Origin: a candidate division CSSED10-310 bacterium
GTDB taxonomy: Bacteria; CSSED10-310
Direction of reading: 5' to 3'
Length of the DNA stretch: 64,000 nucleotides
NCBI GenBank assembly: GCA_016931515.1
Contig: JAFGEQ010000019.1
Coordinates: 1-64,000 of the forward strand
Shown here in pieces: positions 1 through 7,067 of this stretch. The translations under genes and the position numbers were made by a program. Each line of letters opens with the position of its first letter. The stretch's first letter is position 1. The notes beneath the pieces are model-generated. The model was not told the DNA's origin, searched no databases, and was given only the letters and a program-made list of their open reading frames with translations.

Positions 1-17
1 CAAATGGAGAATGGATC

Positions 18-458
18 ATGAATCTGGCAATCACCCGGCTTGGGCCTGAAGATACCGGTCATGCAGCAGATAATTGCAGGCTCTTCTGGGATATGGACCA
101 TGCAGACCGGAATCTGGAAGCGTATCTCAATGACCCGAAATGCATCCTTCTTGTTGCAGAAGCGGATGGTCGGCCGGCTGGCCAGATTATAGGATATATT
201 CTACGTCGCTGGGATTCGAAACAACCGATACTCTTTCTTTATTCGATCGATGTGGCGGAGTCTTTGCGCCGGAAGGGTGTCGCCAGGGCTTTGATAAAGG
301 AGTTTCTTCGGATCGGCAGGGAATCCGGCTGTGGTAAATCTTTTGTGTTCACAAACGAATCCAATACTCCCGCCATGAAGCTGTATCGCAGTGCAGGCGG
401 GAACCGGATTTATCAGGACGATGTCATGTTTCAATGGGATCTTTTCGAGGCTGGATGA
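18..458 (+). CDS. GNAT acetyltransferase, AAC(3)-I-like
   Basis: A 146-residue single-domain GNAT protein that should transfer an acetyl group from acetyl-CoA to an amine. The acetyl-CoA binding motif A is visible as RRKGVARALI at about residues 84-93, preceded by the beta strand LFLYSIDV. The C-terminal half (NTPAMKLYRSAGG) is the usual last GNAT helix-strand. The overall pattern, with the FLYSIDVAESLRRKG block, most resembles the aminoglycoside 3-N-acetyltransferase type I group. Many chromosomal members of that group have unknown substrates, so resistance should not be assumed. A GGAG lies about 8 bases before the ATG. It heads a run of small plus-strand accessory genes and is complete in the window. 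Confidence 0.8.
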   Translation: MNLAITRLGPEDTGHAADNCRLFWDMDHADRNLEAYLNDPKCILLVAEADGRPAGQIIGYILRRWDSKQPILFLYSIDVAESLRRKGVARALIKEFLRIGRESGCGKSFVFTNESNTPAMKLYRSAGGNRIYQDDVMFQWDLFEAG

Positions 459-507
459 CAGGCAGATGATTCTATTCTCATGAATGTCATAATGAAAAGG
501 ATGTTTT

Positions 508-1173
508 ATGACGGGGAACACGTTTTCAGGCGATAAAAAAGTCGGGCAGTCGATGTTCAGTGTGCCGGAGAAAAAACTGGTGGCATGGGGAACTCCAAAA
601 ATTCCCGTGTGGCTGGAAACATATCATCTGACACTGTTGACGATTCTGTGGAGTGCGCTGAACGTCCTGTTTGGATGCCTGGCAAGGAATGATATCCGCT
701 GGCTCTGGCTGATTTCTCTGATGATCGTTATGCAGTATATCACCGACCTCTTTGACGGCGCTGTCGGGCGCGCCAGAAACACCGGCCTCGTCAAATGGGG
801 CTTCTACATGGACCACTTTCTGGATTACATCTTTCTCTGCTCTCTCGTCTTTGCCGGCTATATGATCGCTCCGCAAGGATTGGGTTTCTATTATGTCATC
901 CTGCTGATGCTGACAGGCGGTTTCATGGTCAATTCCTTTCTCGGTTTCGCTGCGACCAACCGGTTCGAGATCTATTTCTATGGATTCGGTCCGACGGAGA
1001 TGCGGGTTGTATTTATCCTGATAAACACGGCGATTATCCTGACGGGCACGAATCATTTCGTGGTGTCCGTCCCTGCCACCTGCCTGGTCTGCCTGATCGG
1101 CCTGGTCTTCATGGTCTGGCGTACCAGCCGCCGGATGTGGGCGCTCGACATGGCAGGGAAACAGGCTCCATAG
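508..1173 (+). CDS. CDP-alcohol phosphatidyltransferase-like membrane protein
   Basis: A 221-residue protein with about six hydrophobic segments. It carries a recognisable but atypical CDP-alcohol phosphatidyltransferase signature at about residues 82-108: DLFDGAVGR, then GFYMDHFLD. The four family aspartates are present, which suggests metal-dependent transfer of a phospho-alcohol head group to or from a CDP-activated lipid in the inner membrane. Two features depart from the consensus DxxDGxxAR(x7-8)GxxxDxxxD: Gly replaces the usual Ala before Arg, and nine residues separate Arg from the second Gly. The substrate cannot be assigned. The ATG follows an AAAAGG at good distance. It sits 49 bases after the GNAT gene and stops with TAG. 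Confidence 0.7.
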   Translation: MTGNTFSGDKKVGQSMFSVPEKKLVAWGTPKIPVWLETYHLTLLTILWSALNVLFGCLARNDIRWLWLISLMIVMQYITDLFDGAVGRARNTGLVKWGFYMDHFLDYIFLCSLVFAGYMIAPQGLGFYYVILLMLTGGFMVNSFLGFAATNRFEIYFYGFGPTEMRVVFILINTAIILTGTNHFVVSVPATCLVCLIGLVFMVWRTSRRMWALDMAGKQAP

Positions 1174-1251
1174 AATTTTGGTCATCATGCAAATCCCGTG
1201 GATCGCACTGATTGATGCGGATCTTGAAGAATCTCATCACGCTTCTGCACT

Positions 1252-1267
1252 AAATCCGATCGGATTT
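1252..1267. promoter_or_regulatory. 16-bp perfect palindrome upstream of higBA
   Basis: AAATCCGATCGGATTT is a perfect self-complementary 16-mer about 40 bases upstream of the higBA -35 box. It is followed by TAGG rather than a T run, so it is a poor terminator. It could be a protein-binding site or a stem-loop ending the upstream transcript. The symmetry is seen directly. The role is inferred. Confidence 0.4.
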
Positions 1268-1294
1268 TAGGATCACCAGACATCGTTTCCCGGA

Positions 1295-1331
1295 TAATAA
1301 CGCTTGACAATAGTAACGAGACGCGTTATTA
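1295..1331. promoter_or_regulatory. Inverted-repeat operator flanking the higBA promoter
   Basis: A perfect 9-bp inverted repeat, TAATAACGC at 1295-1303 and GCGTTATTA at 1323-1331, brackets the -35 box and covers part of the -10 box. This is where a HigA-type HTH repressor would be expected to bind for autoregulation. The symmetry is directly visible. Binding by HigA is inferred from how HigBA modules are known to be controlled. Confidence 0.6.
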
Positions 1332-1332
1332 A
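1304..1332 (+). promoter_or_regulatory. Sigma-70 promoter of higBA
   Basis: TTGACA at 1304-1309 and TATTAA at 1327-1332 are separated by 17 bases, a near-consensus promoter. The expected transcription start, about seven bases after the -10 box, falls on or beside the higB ATG at 1336/1339. The mRNA would then be leaderless or nearly so. No Shine-Dalgarno sequence precedes higB, which fits. Confidence 0.65.
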
Positions 1333-1338
1333 TGGATG

Positions 1339-1620
1339 ATGATCAAGGGATTCCGAAGCAAAGAAACCGAAATCCTTTTCCAGCGAAAACAATCGCATGG
1401 AATCCCGGCAGATCTCCACCGTATTGCTTTGCGGAAACTGCTTTTGATCGATGCGGCTGAGGGGTTGCAGGATTTAAGAGTTCCACCCGGCAACTACCTG
1501 GAAAAGTTAAGGGGGAATCGCGATGGGCAATACAGTATCCGGATCAATGACCAGTGGAGGATTTGTTTTCGCTGGTCGGGTGGAAATGCCTTTGATGTTG
1601 AAATAGTGGATTATCACTAG
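1339..1620 (+). CDS. higB: HigB-type toxin (RelE superfamily endoribonuclease)
   Basis: A toxin of about 93 residues of the HigB/RelE fold, expected to cleave mRNA on the ribosome when not bound by its antitoxin. The N-terminus MIKGFRSKETE, the central KLRGNRDGQYSIRINDQWR and the terminal VEIVDYH are the typical conserved blocks of this family. An ATG also lies at 1336, but homologues begin MIKxF, so 1339 is preferred. It is the toxin-first gene of a two-gene operon, and its stop codon lies within the Shine-Dalgarno sequence of higA. Transcription starts at a strong promoter inside an inverted repeat, probably leaving no 5' untranslated region. Confidence 0.85.
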   Translation: MIKGFRSKETEILFQRKQSHGIPADLHRIALRKLLLIDAAEGLQDLRVPPGNYLEKLRGNRDGQYSIRINDQWRICFRWSGGNAFDVEIVDYH

Positions 1621-1632
1621 GAGGTGATCGCG

Positions 1633-1941
1633 ATGCCGTCAGTAAAAATGAAACCAGTCCATCCGGGCGAGATTCTGATGGAAGAATTTCTGAAACCTCT
1701 TGGTTTAAGCCAGTACAGGGTGGCCAAGGACATCCATGTTCCGGCGCGCCGTATCAATGAGATCATTCATGGAAAGCGGGCGGTCACGGCTGATACGGCC
1801 TTGAGATTGTCCAGGTATTTTGGTCTTTCCGAGCGATTCTGGTTAAACCTGCAATCAAGGTATGATATTGAAATCGAAAAGGACAAGCAGAAAGGTCGAC
1901 TGACCACTGAAGTTAAAATTTACAAACATCAGCCTGTCTGA
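1633..1941 (+). CDS. higA: HigA-type antitoxin, XRE-family HTH repressor
   Basis: A 102-residue antitoxin and DNA-binding repressor. It opens with the family block HPGEILMEEFLKPLGLSQYR and continues with the helix-turn-helix (VAKDIHVPARRINEIIHGKR) and the LSRYFGLSERFWLNLQ block. The reading frame is open from a GTG at 1624, but a perfect AGGAGGTGAT at 1619-1628 sits eight bases before the ATG at 1633, which decides the start. That ribosome site is much stronger than anything upstream of higB, so antitoxin would be made in excess, as expected for such modules. It should neutralise HigB and repress the shared promoter through the 9-bp inverted repeat. Confidence 0.85.
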   Translation: MPSVKMKPVHPGEILMEEFLKPLGLSQYRVAKDIHVPARRINEIIHGKRAVTADTALRLSRYFGLSERFWLNLQSRYDIEIEKDKQKGRLTTEVKIYKHQPV

Positions 1942-1945
1942 ACTT

Positions 1946-2491
1946 ATGAATCACGCTACCGAAAGACTGCGATTGAAATATCCCGACATTAATGATGCGG
2001 GACTGCTTCTGGACTACGAGATGCGTAACCGCGAGTTTCTGTTGCCCTGGTTGCCGGAACGCGCTCCTGATTTCTATACTCTCGATTCAATAAAAGATCT
2101 GATTTCCAGTCAGAAGGACGAGATTGAGAAAAGGAAGGCTTTGTATTTCTATATTATCCCGAAATCTGAGAATAAGATCATCGGAATTATTGGTTTCTCC
2201 AATATCGTCTATGGGCCGTTTCAATCGTGCTTCCTGGCATACAGGCTGGACTGTCATGAACTGAACAGAGGATATGCGACCGAAGCGTTGAGACATGCCG
2301 TCATGTTCCTGTTTTCGGAGTATCATCTGCACCGGATCGAGGCGAACGTGATGCCCGGGAACAATCCGTCGAAACACGTCCTGCAGAAACTGGGATTCGA
2401 ATATGAGGGTATGAGCAGAAAATATCTGAAGATCAATGGAATCTGGGAAGATCATGAGCATTATGTCATCCTGAATCCGGATGTGGAATGA
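1946..2491 (+). CDS. GNAT acetyltransferase, RimJ/RimL-like
   Basis: A 181-residue acetyltransferase of the GNAT_3 (RimJ/RimL/SpeG-like) group, which acetylates N-terminal amines of proteins or small amines. Visible family marks are the N-terminal ERLRLKYPDINDA, the strand IIGIIGFSNI, the CoA-binding helix ELNRGYATEALRHAV and the closing EANVMPGNNPSKHVLQKLGF. It begins four bases after the higA stop with no obvious Shine-Dalgarno sequence, so it may be translated by coupling with higA. The substrate is unknown. It could be a cargo gene carried along with the toxin-antitoxin pair. Confidence 0.8.
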   Translation: MNHATERLRLKYPDINDAGLLLDYEMRNREFLLPWLPERAPDFYTLDSIKDLISSQKDEIEKRKALYFYIIPKSENKIIGIIGFSNIVYGPFQSCFLAYRLDCHELNRGYATEALRHAVMFLFSEYHLHRIEANVMPGNNPSKHVLQKLGFEYEGMSRKYLKINGIWEDHEHYVILNPDVE

Positions 2492-2522
2492 CCGGGGAAG
2501 ACGGTCGATGGAGAATTTTTGA

Positions 2523-3350
2523 ATGGATCATCGGGAAGTCGGCAAATACTGGAACGGCAATGCGTCCGTTTGGACGCAGCTCGCACGCGCCGGATATGAT
2601 GTCTACCGGGATTATCTGAATACGCCTGCCTTTCTGGCTATGCTGCCGGATGTGCGTGGACTCTCGGGTATCGATATCGGTTGCGGTGAAGGCCATAACA
2701 CCCGCCTGATTGCCCGTCGCGGCGCTCGTCTCGCTGGGATAGACATCTCGGATGTGTTCATCCGGTATGCGATCGAAGAGGAGCAAAGGGAACCGCTCGG
2801 TATCAATTTCCACATCGCCAGTGCCGTCGCGATCCCGTTTCCGGACAGCCATTTTGATTTTGCCGTGGCGGTGATGAGCCTGATGGACATGCCCGATACG
2901 GAAATAGTGCTCGCAGAAGTGTTACGCATCATTAAACCGGGAGGCTTTCTGCAGTTCTCCATCACGCACCCCTGCAGCGACGTTCCTCACCGGAAAAACC
3001 TGCGGGACGATAAGAGACGATCGTATGCGTTCGAACTTGGTGGTTATTTCGAGAACCTGGAAGGGGACATGACGGAGTGGATCTTCAGCACGACTCCGGA
3101 GGAATTGAAGCGGAAACTGCCGAAGTTCAAAATCCCAAGGTTCATGCGCAGGATCAGCCAGTGGCTGAATCTGCTGATTGAAACCGGTTTCACGATCGAA
3201 CGGGTGGAGGAGCCGATCCCGTCCACCGAAGCCGTTCGGGCATGTCCTGCTGTTCAGGATGCGAAGGTTATACCCTTTTTTCTTCATATCCGGGCACGAA
3301 AACCGGGTGTGAATGAAGTAAACGGAAGCACTCGGGTTGGAGATCGGTGA
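2523..3350 (+). CDS. Class I SAM-dependent methyltransferase
   Basis: A 275-residue class I methyltransferase. The SAM-binding loop is GIDIGCGEG at about residues 49-57, followed by the acidic end of strand 2 (AGIDISDVFI) and the post-motif region FPDSHFDFAVAVMSLMDMPD. The C-terminal segment with SITHPCSD is seen in a broad group of methyltransferases of unknown substrate. A GGAG sits nine bases before the ATG. Its stop overlaps the next open frame (TGATG at 3348-3352), so it and the following methyltransferase are likely co-transcribed. No substrate can be named from the sequence. Confidence 0.8.
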   Translation: MDHREVGKYWNGNASVWTQLARAGYDVYRDYLNTPAFLAMLPDVRGLSGIDIGCGEGHNTRLIARRGARLAGIDISDVFIRYAIEEEQREPLGINFHIASAVAIPFPDSHFDFAVAVMSLMDMPDTEIVLAEVLRIIKPGGFLQFSITHPCSDVPHRKNLRDDKRRSYAFELGGYFENLEGDMTEWIFSTTPEELKRKLPKFKIPRFMRRISQWLNLLIETGFTIERVEEPIPSTEAVRACPAVQDAKVIPFFLHIRARKPGVNEVNGSTRVGDR

Positions 3351-3373
3351 TGGGTAAAAGGGCAGGAGACACT

Positions 3374-3934
3374 ATGGATAAGGATACAGGTCGTGTATGC
3401 CCGGTCGAATTGGCTGGCAGCCTCGATAATCGACTTCGACGATTTTTTCAGAACCCTTATAAAATTCTTCGGCCGTATGTGCGAGTAGGGAGGACAGCGC
3501 TGGATCTCGGCTGCGGACCGGGTTTTTTTACGATTCCGATGGCGCAACTGGTCGGCGAGTCCGGCCGGGTCATCGCGGTCGATCTGCAGCAGGGGATGCT
3601 GGACCGGGTCCGGCGGAAGATAGCAGGTACCGATCTGGAGAAACGGATCATTCTGCACCGGTGTGACGCCGACAGGATCGGTGTTTCCGAGCAAGTCGAT
3701 TTTGCGCTGCTTTTTTACATGATTCACGAAATTCCTGAGAAAAATAAATTTTTCAATGAAATGGCGCATATCATCAAAGGAAACGGGCAGGTGCTTATCG
3801 TCGAACCTTTGTTTCATGTTTCCAGGGCCTCTTTCAAACGGACACTCGGCAAGGCTGAAGCGGCCGGATTCATAGTGCTTCCTGGTCCGAGGCTGTTCCC
3901 GGATAGAACCGCGATTCTGAGGATGGATCACTAA
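3374..3934 (+). CDS. Small class I SAM-dependent methyltransferase
   Basis: A 186-residue methyltransferase with the SAM-binding block LDLGCGPGFFTIPMAQLVG, the acidic strand VIAVDLQQGML and the post-motif LLFYMIHEIPEK. The block VCPVELAG...RRFFQNPYKILRPYV near the N-terminus is typical of a family of short methyltransferases of unknown substrate. An ATG at 3350 overlaps the previous stop, but an AGGAG at 3364-3368 points to the ATG at 3374, which also fits where family homology begins. It forms a pair with the upstream methyltransferase. Confidence 0.8.
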   Translation: MDKDTGRVCPVELAGSLDNRLRRFFQNPYKILRPYVRVGRTALDLGCGPGFFTIPMAQLVGESGRVIAVDLQQGMLDRVRRKIAGTDLEKRIILHRCDADRIGVSEQVDFALLFYMIHEIPEKNKFFNEMAHIIKGNGQVLIVEPLFHVSRASFKRTLGKAEAAGFIVLPGPRLFPDRTAILRMDH

Positions 3935-4072
3935 AAGATGGTCCGGGTTTATCCCGCGGGATTCCAGTTTTTCCTTTCTGTATGGCTGGCATCGCATAGA
4001 AAAAAGAGTTTTAATCAGGATCGGGAGATGCTGGAATTGATTCGGTATCCTTAATATGGATCGGAGAAAAAA

Positions 4073-4309
4073 ATGAGAATTGCCGTGTGTGGTATCGCCT
4101 GCGAGAAATGCCCGAGAATGACGAAGAATCTGTGCCCGAATGGAGAAAAGGGGTGTGTGCCGAAAACGAACCCCTTCTGTAAAATCGCAACGTGTGCATT
4201 CACGAAAAAGGTCGCGCTGTGTTTCGAGTGCGGTGAATTTCCCTGCGAGATTACGAAATCAGGTCCGATCAGTTTCGGATATTGCCAATATATCTCCGGG
4301 AAGGAATGA
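4073..4309 (+). CDS. DUF3795 cysteine-rich protein
   Basis: A 78-residue protein with eleven cysteines in the order seen in DUF3795 proteins: CGIACEKCP, LCPNGEKGC, PFCKIATCAF, LCFECGEFPC. The pattern suggests a metal or Fe-S binding mini-protein, but the function of the family is not known. A GGAG lies six bases before the ATG. It is complete and slightly shorter than many family members. Its neighbours give no clue. Confidence 0.75.
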   Translation: MRIAVCGIACEKCPRMTKNLCPNGEKGCVPKTNPFCKIATCAFTKKVALCFECGEFPCEITKSGPISFGYCQYISGKE

Positions 4310-4435
4310 ACGGTTTTCCGGTCTGGATTGGATCAACAGGAACTCTCTGTAACTCCGAATGGAATCAGCTCGTGACACAATCGGAGATGTCCGAAACAGG
4401 CAGATGCAGCAGGAAGCAAGGAGGATGGATTTTCC

Positions 4436-4963
4436 GTGAATTTAAAACTGGCGATGTTTAAAACGGTCATGGCTTATGTGATAACCGAATACCAGGGTGG
4501 TCATGCCGATACCGTGAAAGTGAATATGGACGGCGATGCGGTATCAATCAGCGACAACGGCAGAGGCCATGCTGTTGACAACACCCTGAACGGTATTCCT
4601 TACCTCGATATTGTATACGCTCAGTTATCGGTGTTCGACCGGAACCCGAATATGAAGGCCTTTCAGCTTCATGCCCTTGGAGTGTCCCTGTTTTCCGAGA
4701 TGTGCGAGTCGATCCACCTGACGGTTGCAAAAAATGGAGCGATACGGGAATACAGCATTTCGAATGGGACAGTCACCGGGATCTTGGAGTATGCGAATCC
4801 TGCGTGCACGCACGGCAACACGGTTGAATATCGTCCGCGAAAGGAAATCGACGACGAATTGTTGAAGGATGACCTGCTCGAAACACTGCACACCATTTCA
4901 AGCAGATTTCCGTGTCTGACAATATTTTTCAATGACCAGAAGGTTTCAGGGGGTGGTCCGTAG
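4436..4963 (+). CDS. Stand-alone, degenerate GyrB-like GHKL domain protein
   Basis: A 175-residue protein that matches only the N-terminal ATPase subdomain of DNA gyrase B / topoisomerase IV. The strand-loop VSISDNGRGHAVD matches the gyrase DxGRGIPxD block. FQLHALGVSLFSEM sits where gyrase has GGLHGVGxSVVNAL, and the tail LTIFFND matches the end of the subdomain. The N-box Asn that holds magnesium and ATP is missing (AYVITEYQGG replaces EVVDNxIDEA), and the ATP-lid glycines are lost. It may bind nothing or act as a protein-binding remnant. There is no transducer, toprim or DNA-binding part. The start is a GTG behind AAGGAGG; no in-frame ATG exists before an upstream stop. Confidence 0.6.
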   Translation: MNLKLAMFKTVMAYVITEYQGGHADTVKVNMDGDAVSISDNGRGHAVDNTLNGIPYLDIVYAQLSVFDRNPNMKAFQLHALGVSLFSEMCESIHLTVAKNGAIREYSISNGTVTGILEYANPACTHGNTVEYRPRKEIDDELLKDDLLETLHTISSRFPCLTIFFNDQKVSGGGP

Positions 4964-4969
4964 ATAACG

Positions 4970-5113
4970 ATGAATACACACCGGAAATGGATGATGGAGG
5001 TCATCGGCGGTGCGATGCAGAAGGAGTACGATGCGTTGAAAGACATGCCGGAATTCAGCGGCAGTCCGCAACATCGCTTTCGTACCGAAACGAATCAGAC
5101 GGAAAAACCATGA
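4970..5113 (+). CDS. Possible small ORF, 47 residues
   Basis: An ATG six bases after the TAG of the GyrB-like gene opens a 47-residue frame beginning MNTHRKWMMEVIGG and ending in TGA. It is hydrophilic and I recognise no family. The tight spacing suggests possible coupling to the upstream gene, but there is no convincing ribosome site. It could equally be chance. Confidence 0.25.
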   Translation: MNTHRKWMMEVIGGAMQKEYDALKDMPEFSGSPQHRFRTETNQTEKP

Positions 5114-5153
5114 AGTAAAAGGCGGAGTGGACAGCGTCGTGCTGAATTGACTC

Positions 5154-5199
5154 GTCGGTCGAAACTCTCGACCGGCATTTGCATTCAGACTGAAGTCTG
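5154..5199. promoter_or_regulatory. Two adjacent stem-loops before the DUF364 gene
   Basis: CGGTCGA / TCGACCG (5156-5162 with 5168-5174, loop AACTC) is followed by CAGACT-GA-AGTCTG (5186-5199). Both are perfect inverted repeats and end 16 bases before the ATG at 5215, where they would shape the 5' leader. Neither has a following T run and I match them to no known riboswitch. Confidence 0.35.
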
Positions 5200-5214
5200 T
5201 AGTAAAACCCGGTC

Positions 5215-5964
5215 ATGAAAAACACAATCCCGTCCAAAATCATCGAGTTTTTAAAACCTGCCGCTTCGAATCTGCGCGCAGCGGATGTGCGTATCGGCCT
5301 CGGTTATTCCAGTGTGCAGCTGAGCGATGGTCACGCTGGAGTGGCCTGGACGGCGCAGCGGGAGTCCGGAAGCTGCACGCACGAGGTGAAAGCCGGGACG
5401 CTGGCAGGGAGTCCGGCCGCCGATCTTCTGGCGATGCTGACCACTGACAGACCGCTGGCCCGGACGATCGGCCTAGCCGCCGCCAACGCTCTGGCAGCGG
5501 GGTTGCCGCACCCGGAAACGACAACAGCCGGAATCCTGGACCTGATCGACCTGAAGCCGTCCGACCATGCGGTCATGGTGGGTTTTTTCGGACCGCTCCT
5601 GCCGAGAATCCGGCAGACAGGCTGCCGGTTCGATATCCTGGAGCTGAACCGTGACCGGCCCGGGACACTGGCGCCGGAGGAAGGTCTCGAACCGCTGGCG
5701 GCATGCTCCGTTGCGATCATCACCGCCACATCCATCGTCACCGGGACAATCGATGACCTGCTTGCCGGCCTGGGCAATCCCCGCGCGGCGGTCATCCTGG
5801 GGCCGTCGACCTTCATGCGGCCGGAGGTTTTCGCCGGTACTCCGGTGACGCATCTCGCCGGCGTTTGGATCCGTGACGCGGCTGCCGTCGCAAGGATTGT
5901 TTCGGAGGGCGGCGGCACCATGATCCTGAAACCGCACATGGATTTCGAAACAATCTGTCTGTAA
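5215..5964 (+). CDS. DUF4213/DUF364 family protein
   Basis: A 249-residue protein with the two-part layout of this family. The N-terminal DUF4213-like part (DVRIGLGYSSVQL, about residues 24-36) is followed by a Rossmann-like DUF364 part (VGFFGPLLPRI, LELNRDRPGTL, ITATSIVTGTIDDLL, VILGPSTFMRPEVF). Family members are thought to bind a metal complex or small ligand, but the function is not settled. It is preceded by two stem-loops and followed, after 101 bases, by the broken deaminase copy. Ribosome-site evidence is weak. Confidence 0.75.
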   Translation: MKNTIPSKIIEFLKPAASNLRAADVRIGLGYSSVQLSDGHAGVAWTAQRESGSCTHEVKAGTLAGSPAADLLAMLTTDRPLARTIGLAAANALAAGLPHPETTTAGILDLIDLKPSDHAVMVGFFGPLLPRIRQTGCRFDILELNRDRPGTLAPEEGLEPLAACSVAIITATSIVTGTIDDLLAGLGNPRAAVILGPSTFMRPEVFAGTPVTHLAGVWIRDAAAVARIVSEGGGTMILKPHMDFETICL

Positions 5965-6011
5965 GGTTCGAATATCCTATCGGAGAGTAACGGTCGATGC
6001 TCTCTGGAGAA

Positions 6012-6042
6012 GCAGATGCCGGTAAGGATTATGAGCATCTGC
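6012..6042 (+). promoter_or_regulatory. Stem-loop in the leader of the first deaminase copy
   Basis: GCAGATGC at 6012-6019 and GCATCTGC at 6035-6042 form a perfect 8-bp stem with a 15-base loop, 24 bases before the ATG. There is no T run. No known riboswitch class was recognised. The intact second copy has only a short leader after the preceding gene, so this structure is specific to the first copy. Confidence 0.3.
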
Positions 6043-6065
6043 AAAATCGGCGACTTGGAGATACG

Positions 6066-7067
6066 ATGATGACCTGGTATAAACAGATCCCCAAGATCGA
6101 GCTGCACGTTCATCTGGAAGGAGCCATCCCTCACAGCGCTCTTTTCGATCTGATCCGGAAATACGGCGGCGATCCGGCTGTACCGGACGAAGCGGCGCTG
6201 GCTGAACGCTTCCGATACAGGGATTTTCCCCAATTTATCGAAGCATGGATCTAGAAGAACCGGTTTCTGCGGGAGTATGATGATTTTACGCACATCGCCG
6301 AACTTGCCGCCCGGGATATGGCGGCGCAGAACATCCGTTATGCGGAAATGTTCTTCTCGCCGTCGACATTCACCGGCAGGGGACTCGGGATTCAGGAACT
6401 GACCTGCGCGATCCGGCAGGGCCTGTCCCGTGTCCCGGAGATCCGAATCGCACTGATCGCCGACCTGGTCCGCGATTATGGTCCGGAAAACGAGATGGAC
6501 ACGTTGCAAACGCTTGCGGAAGTCCAGGATCAGGGAGTTATCGGGATCGGCATCGGCGGATCGGAGCACCAATTCCCGCCGTTATTGTTCCGCTCCCTGT
6601 TTGACGAAGCGCGCCGGTTGGGATTTCATACCACTGCGCACGCCGGAGAGGCAGCGGGTCCGGACAGTGTCTGGAGCGCCATCAGGGATCTGCGGGTCGA
6701 GCGGATCGGTCATGCAACCCGGGCCATCGAGGACCCGGATCTTGTTGACTATCTGGCGGAGCATGAAATCCCTGTGGAGCTGTGCCCGATGTCCAATGTC
6801 CGGACCGGCGGCGTCGATTCGATCAGTCATCATCCCGTCCGGAGCTATTTCAACAGGGGACTCCTGATCAGCATCAACACGGATGATCCGGCCATGTTCG
6901 GGACGGCTCTGGATGAGGAATACCGACTGCTCGAGCAGGAGTGCGGATTCTCCCGGAGCGAGATTTGCGAAGTCATCTACCGCAGCGTGCAGTCGTCGTG
7001 GTTGTCGCCGGAGCAGAAATTCGCAATGATAACCGAATTCACAAAGGATTCAGCCTGGGTGGGATAG
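6066..7067 (+). pseudogene. Adenosine deaminase-like gene interrupted by an amber codon
   Basis: A full-length paralogue (334 codons) of the intact gene at 10595, stopped by an in-frame TAG at codon 63 (6252-6254). The intact copy has TGG, Trp63, in the same place (EMWNWKNRF versus EAWI-stop-KNRF). A single base change therefore explains the stop. The frame stays open on both sides, and the zinc and substrate motifs HVHLEGA, HAGE and NTDDP remain. The conserved RIGHG has become RIGHA, a further sign of relaxed selection. A GGAG precedes the ATG. The alternatives are amber suppression or a base error in the sequence. Confidence 0.75.

Noticed and set aside
18-458. Aminoglycoside resistance gene
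   Set aside because: Similarity is only to the broad AAC(3)-I-like GNAT group. Most chromosomal members have other or unknown substrates.
1252-1267. Rho-independent terminator after the phosphatidyltransferase gene
   Set aside because: The palindrome has no loop worth the name and is followed by TAGG, not a T run.
18-5113. Integron-type gene cassette array (same-direction small genes with a toxin-antitoxin pair and GNATs)
   Set aside because: I looked in the gaps for attC-like pairs (RYYYAAC and GTTRRRY ends around imperfect palindromes) and found none. There is no integrase gene in the window.
5965-6065. SAM, purine or TPP riboswitch before the first deaminase copy
   Set aside because: A single 8-bp hairpin is present, but none of the conserved core sequences of those classes could be placed.
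5331-6572. 413-codon open frame on the minus strand across DUF364 and the deaminase
   Set aside because: It lies antisense to two genes with clear families and matches nothing. Long antisense frames are common at this base composition.
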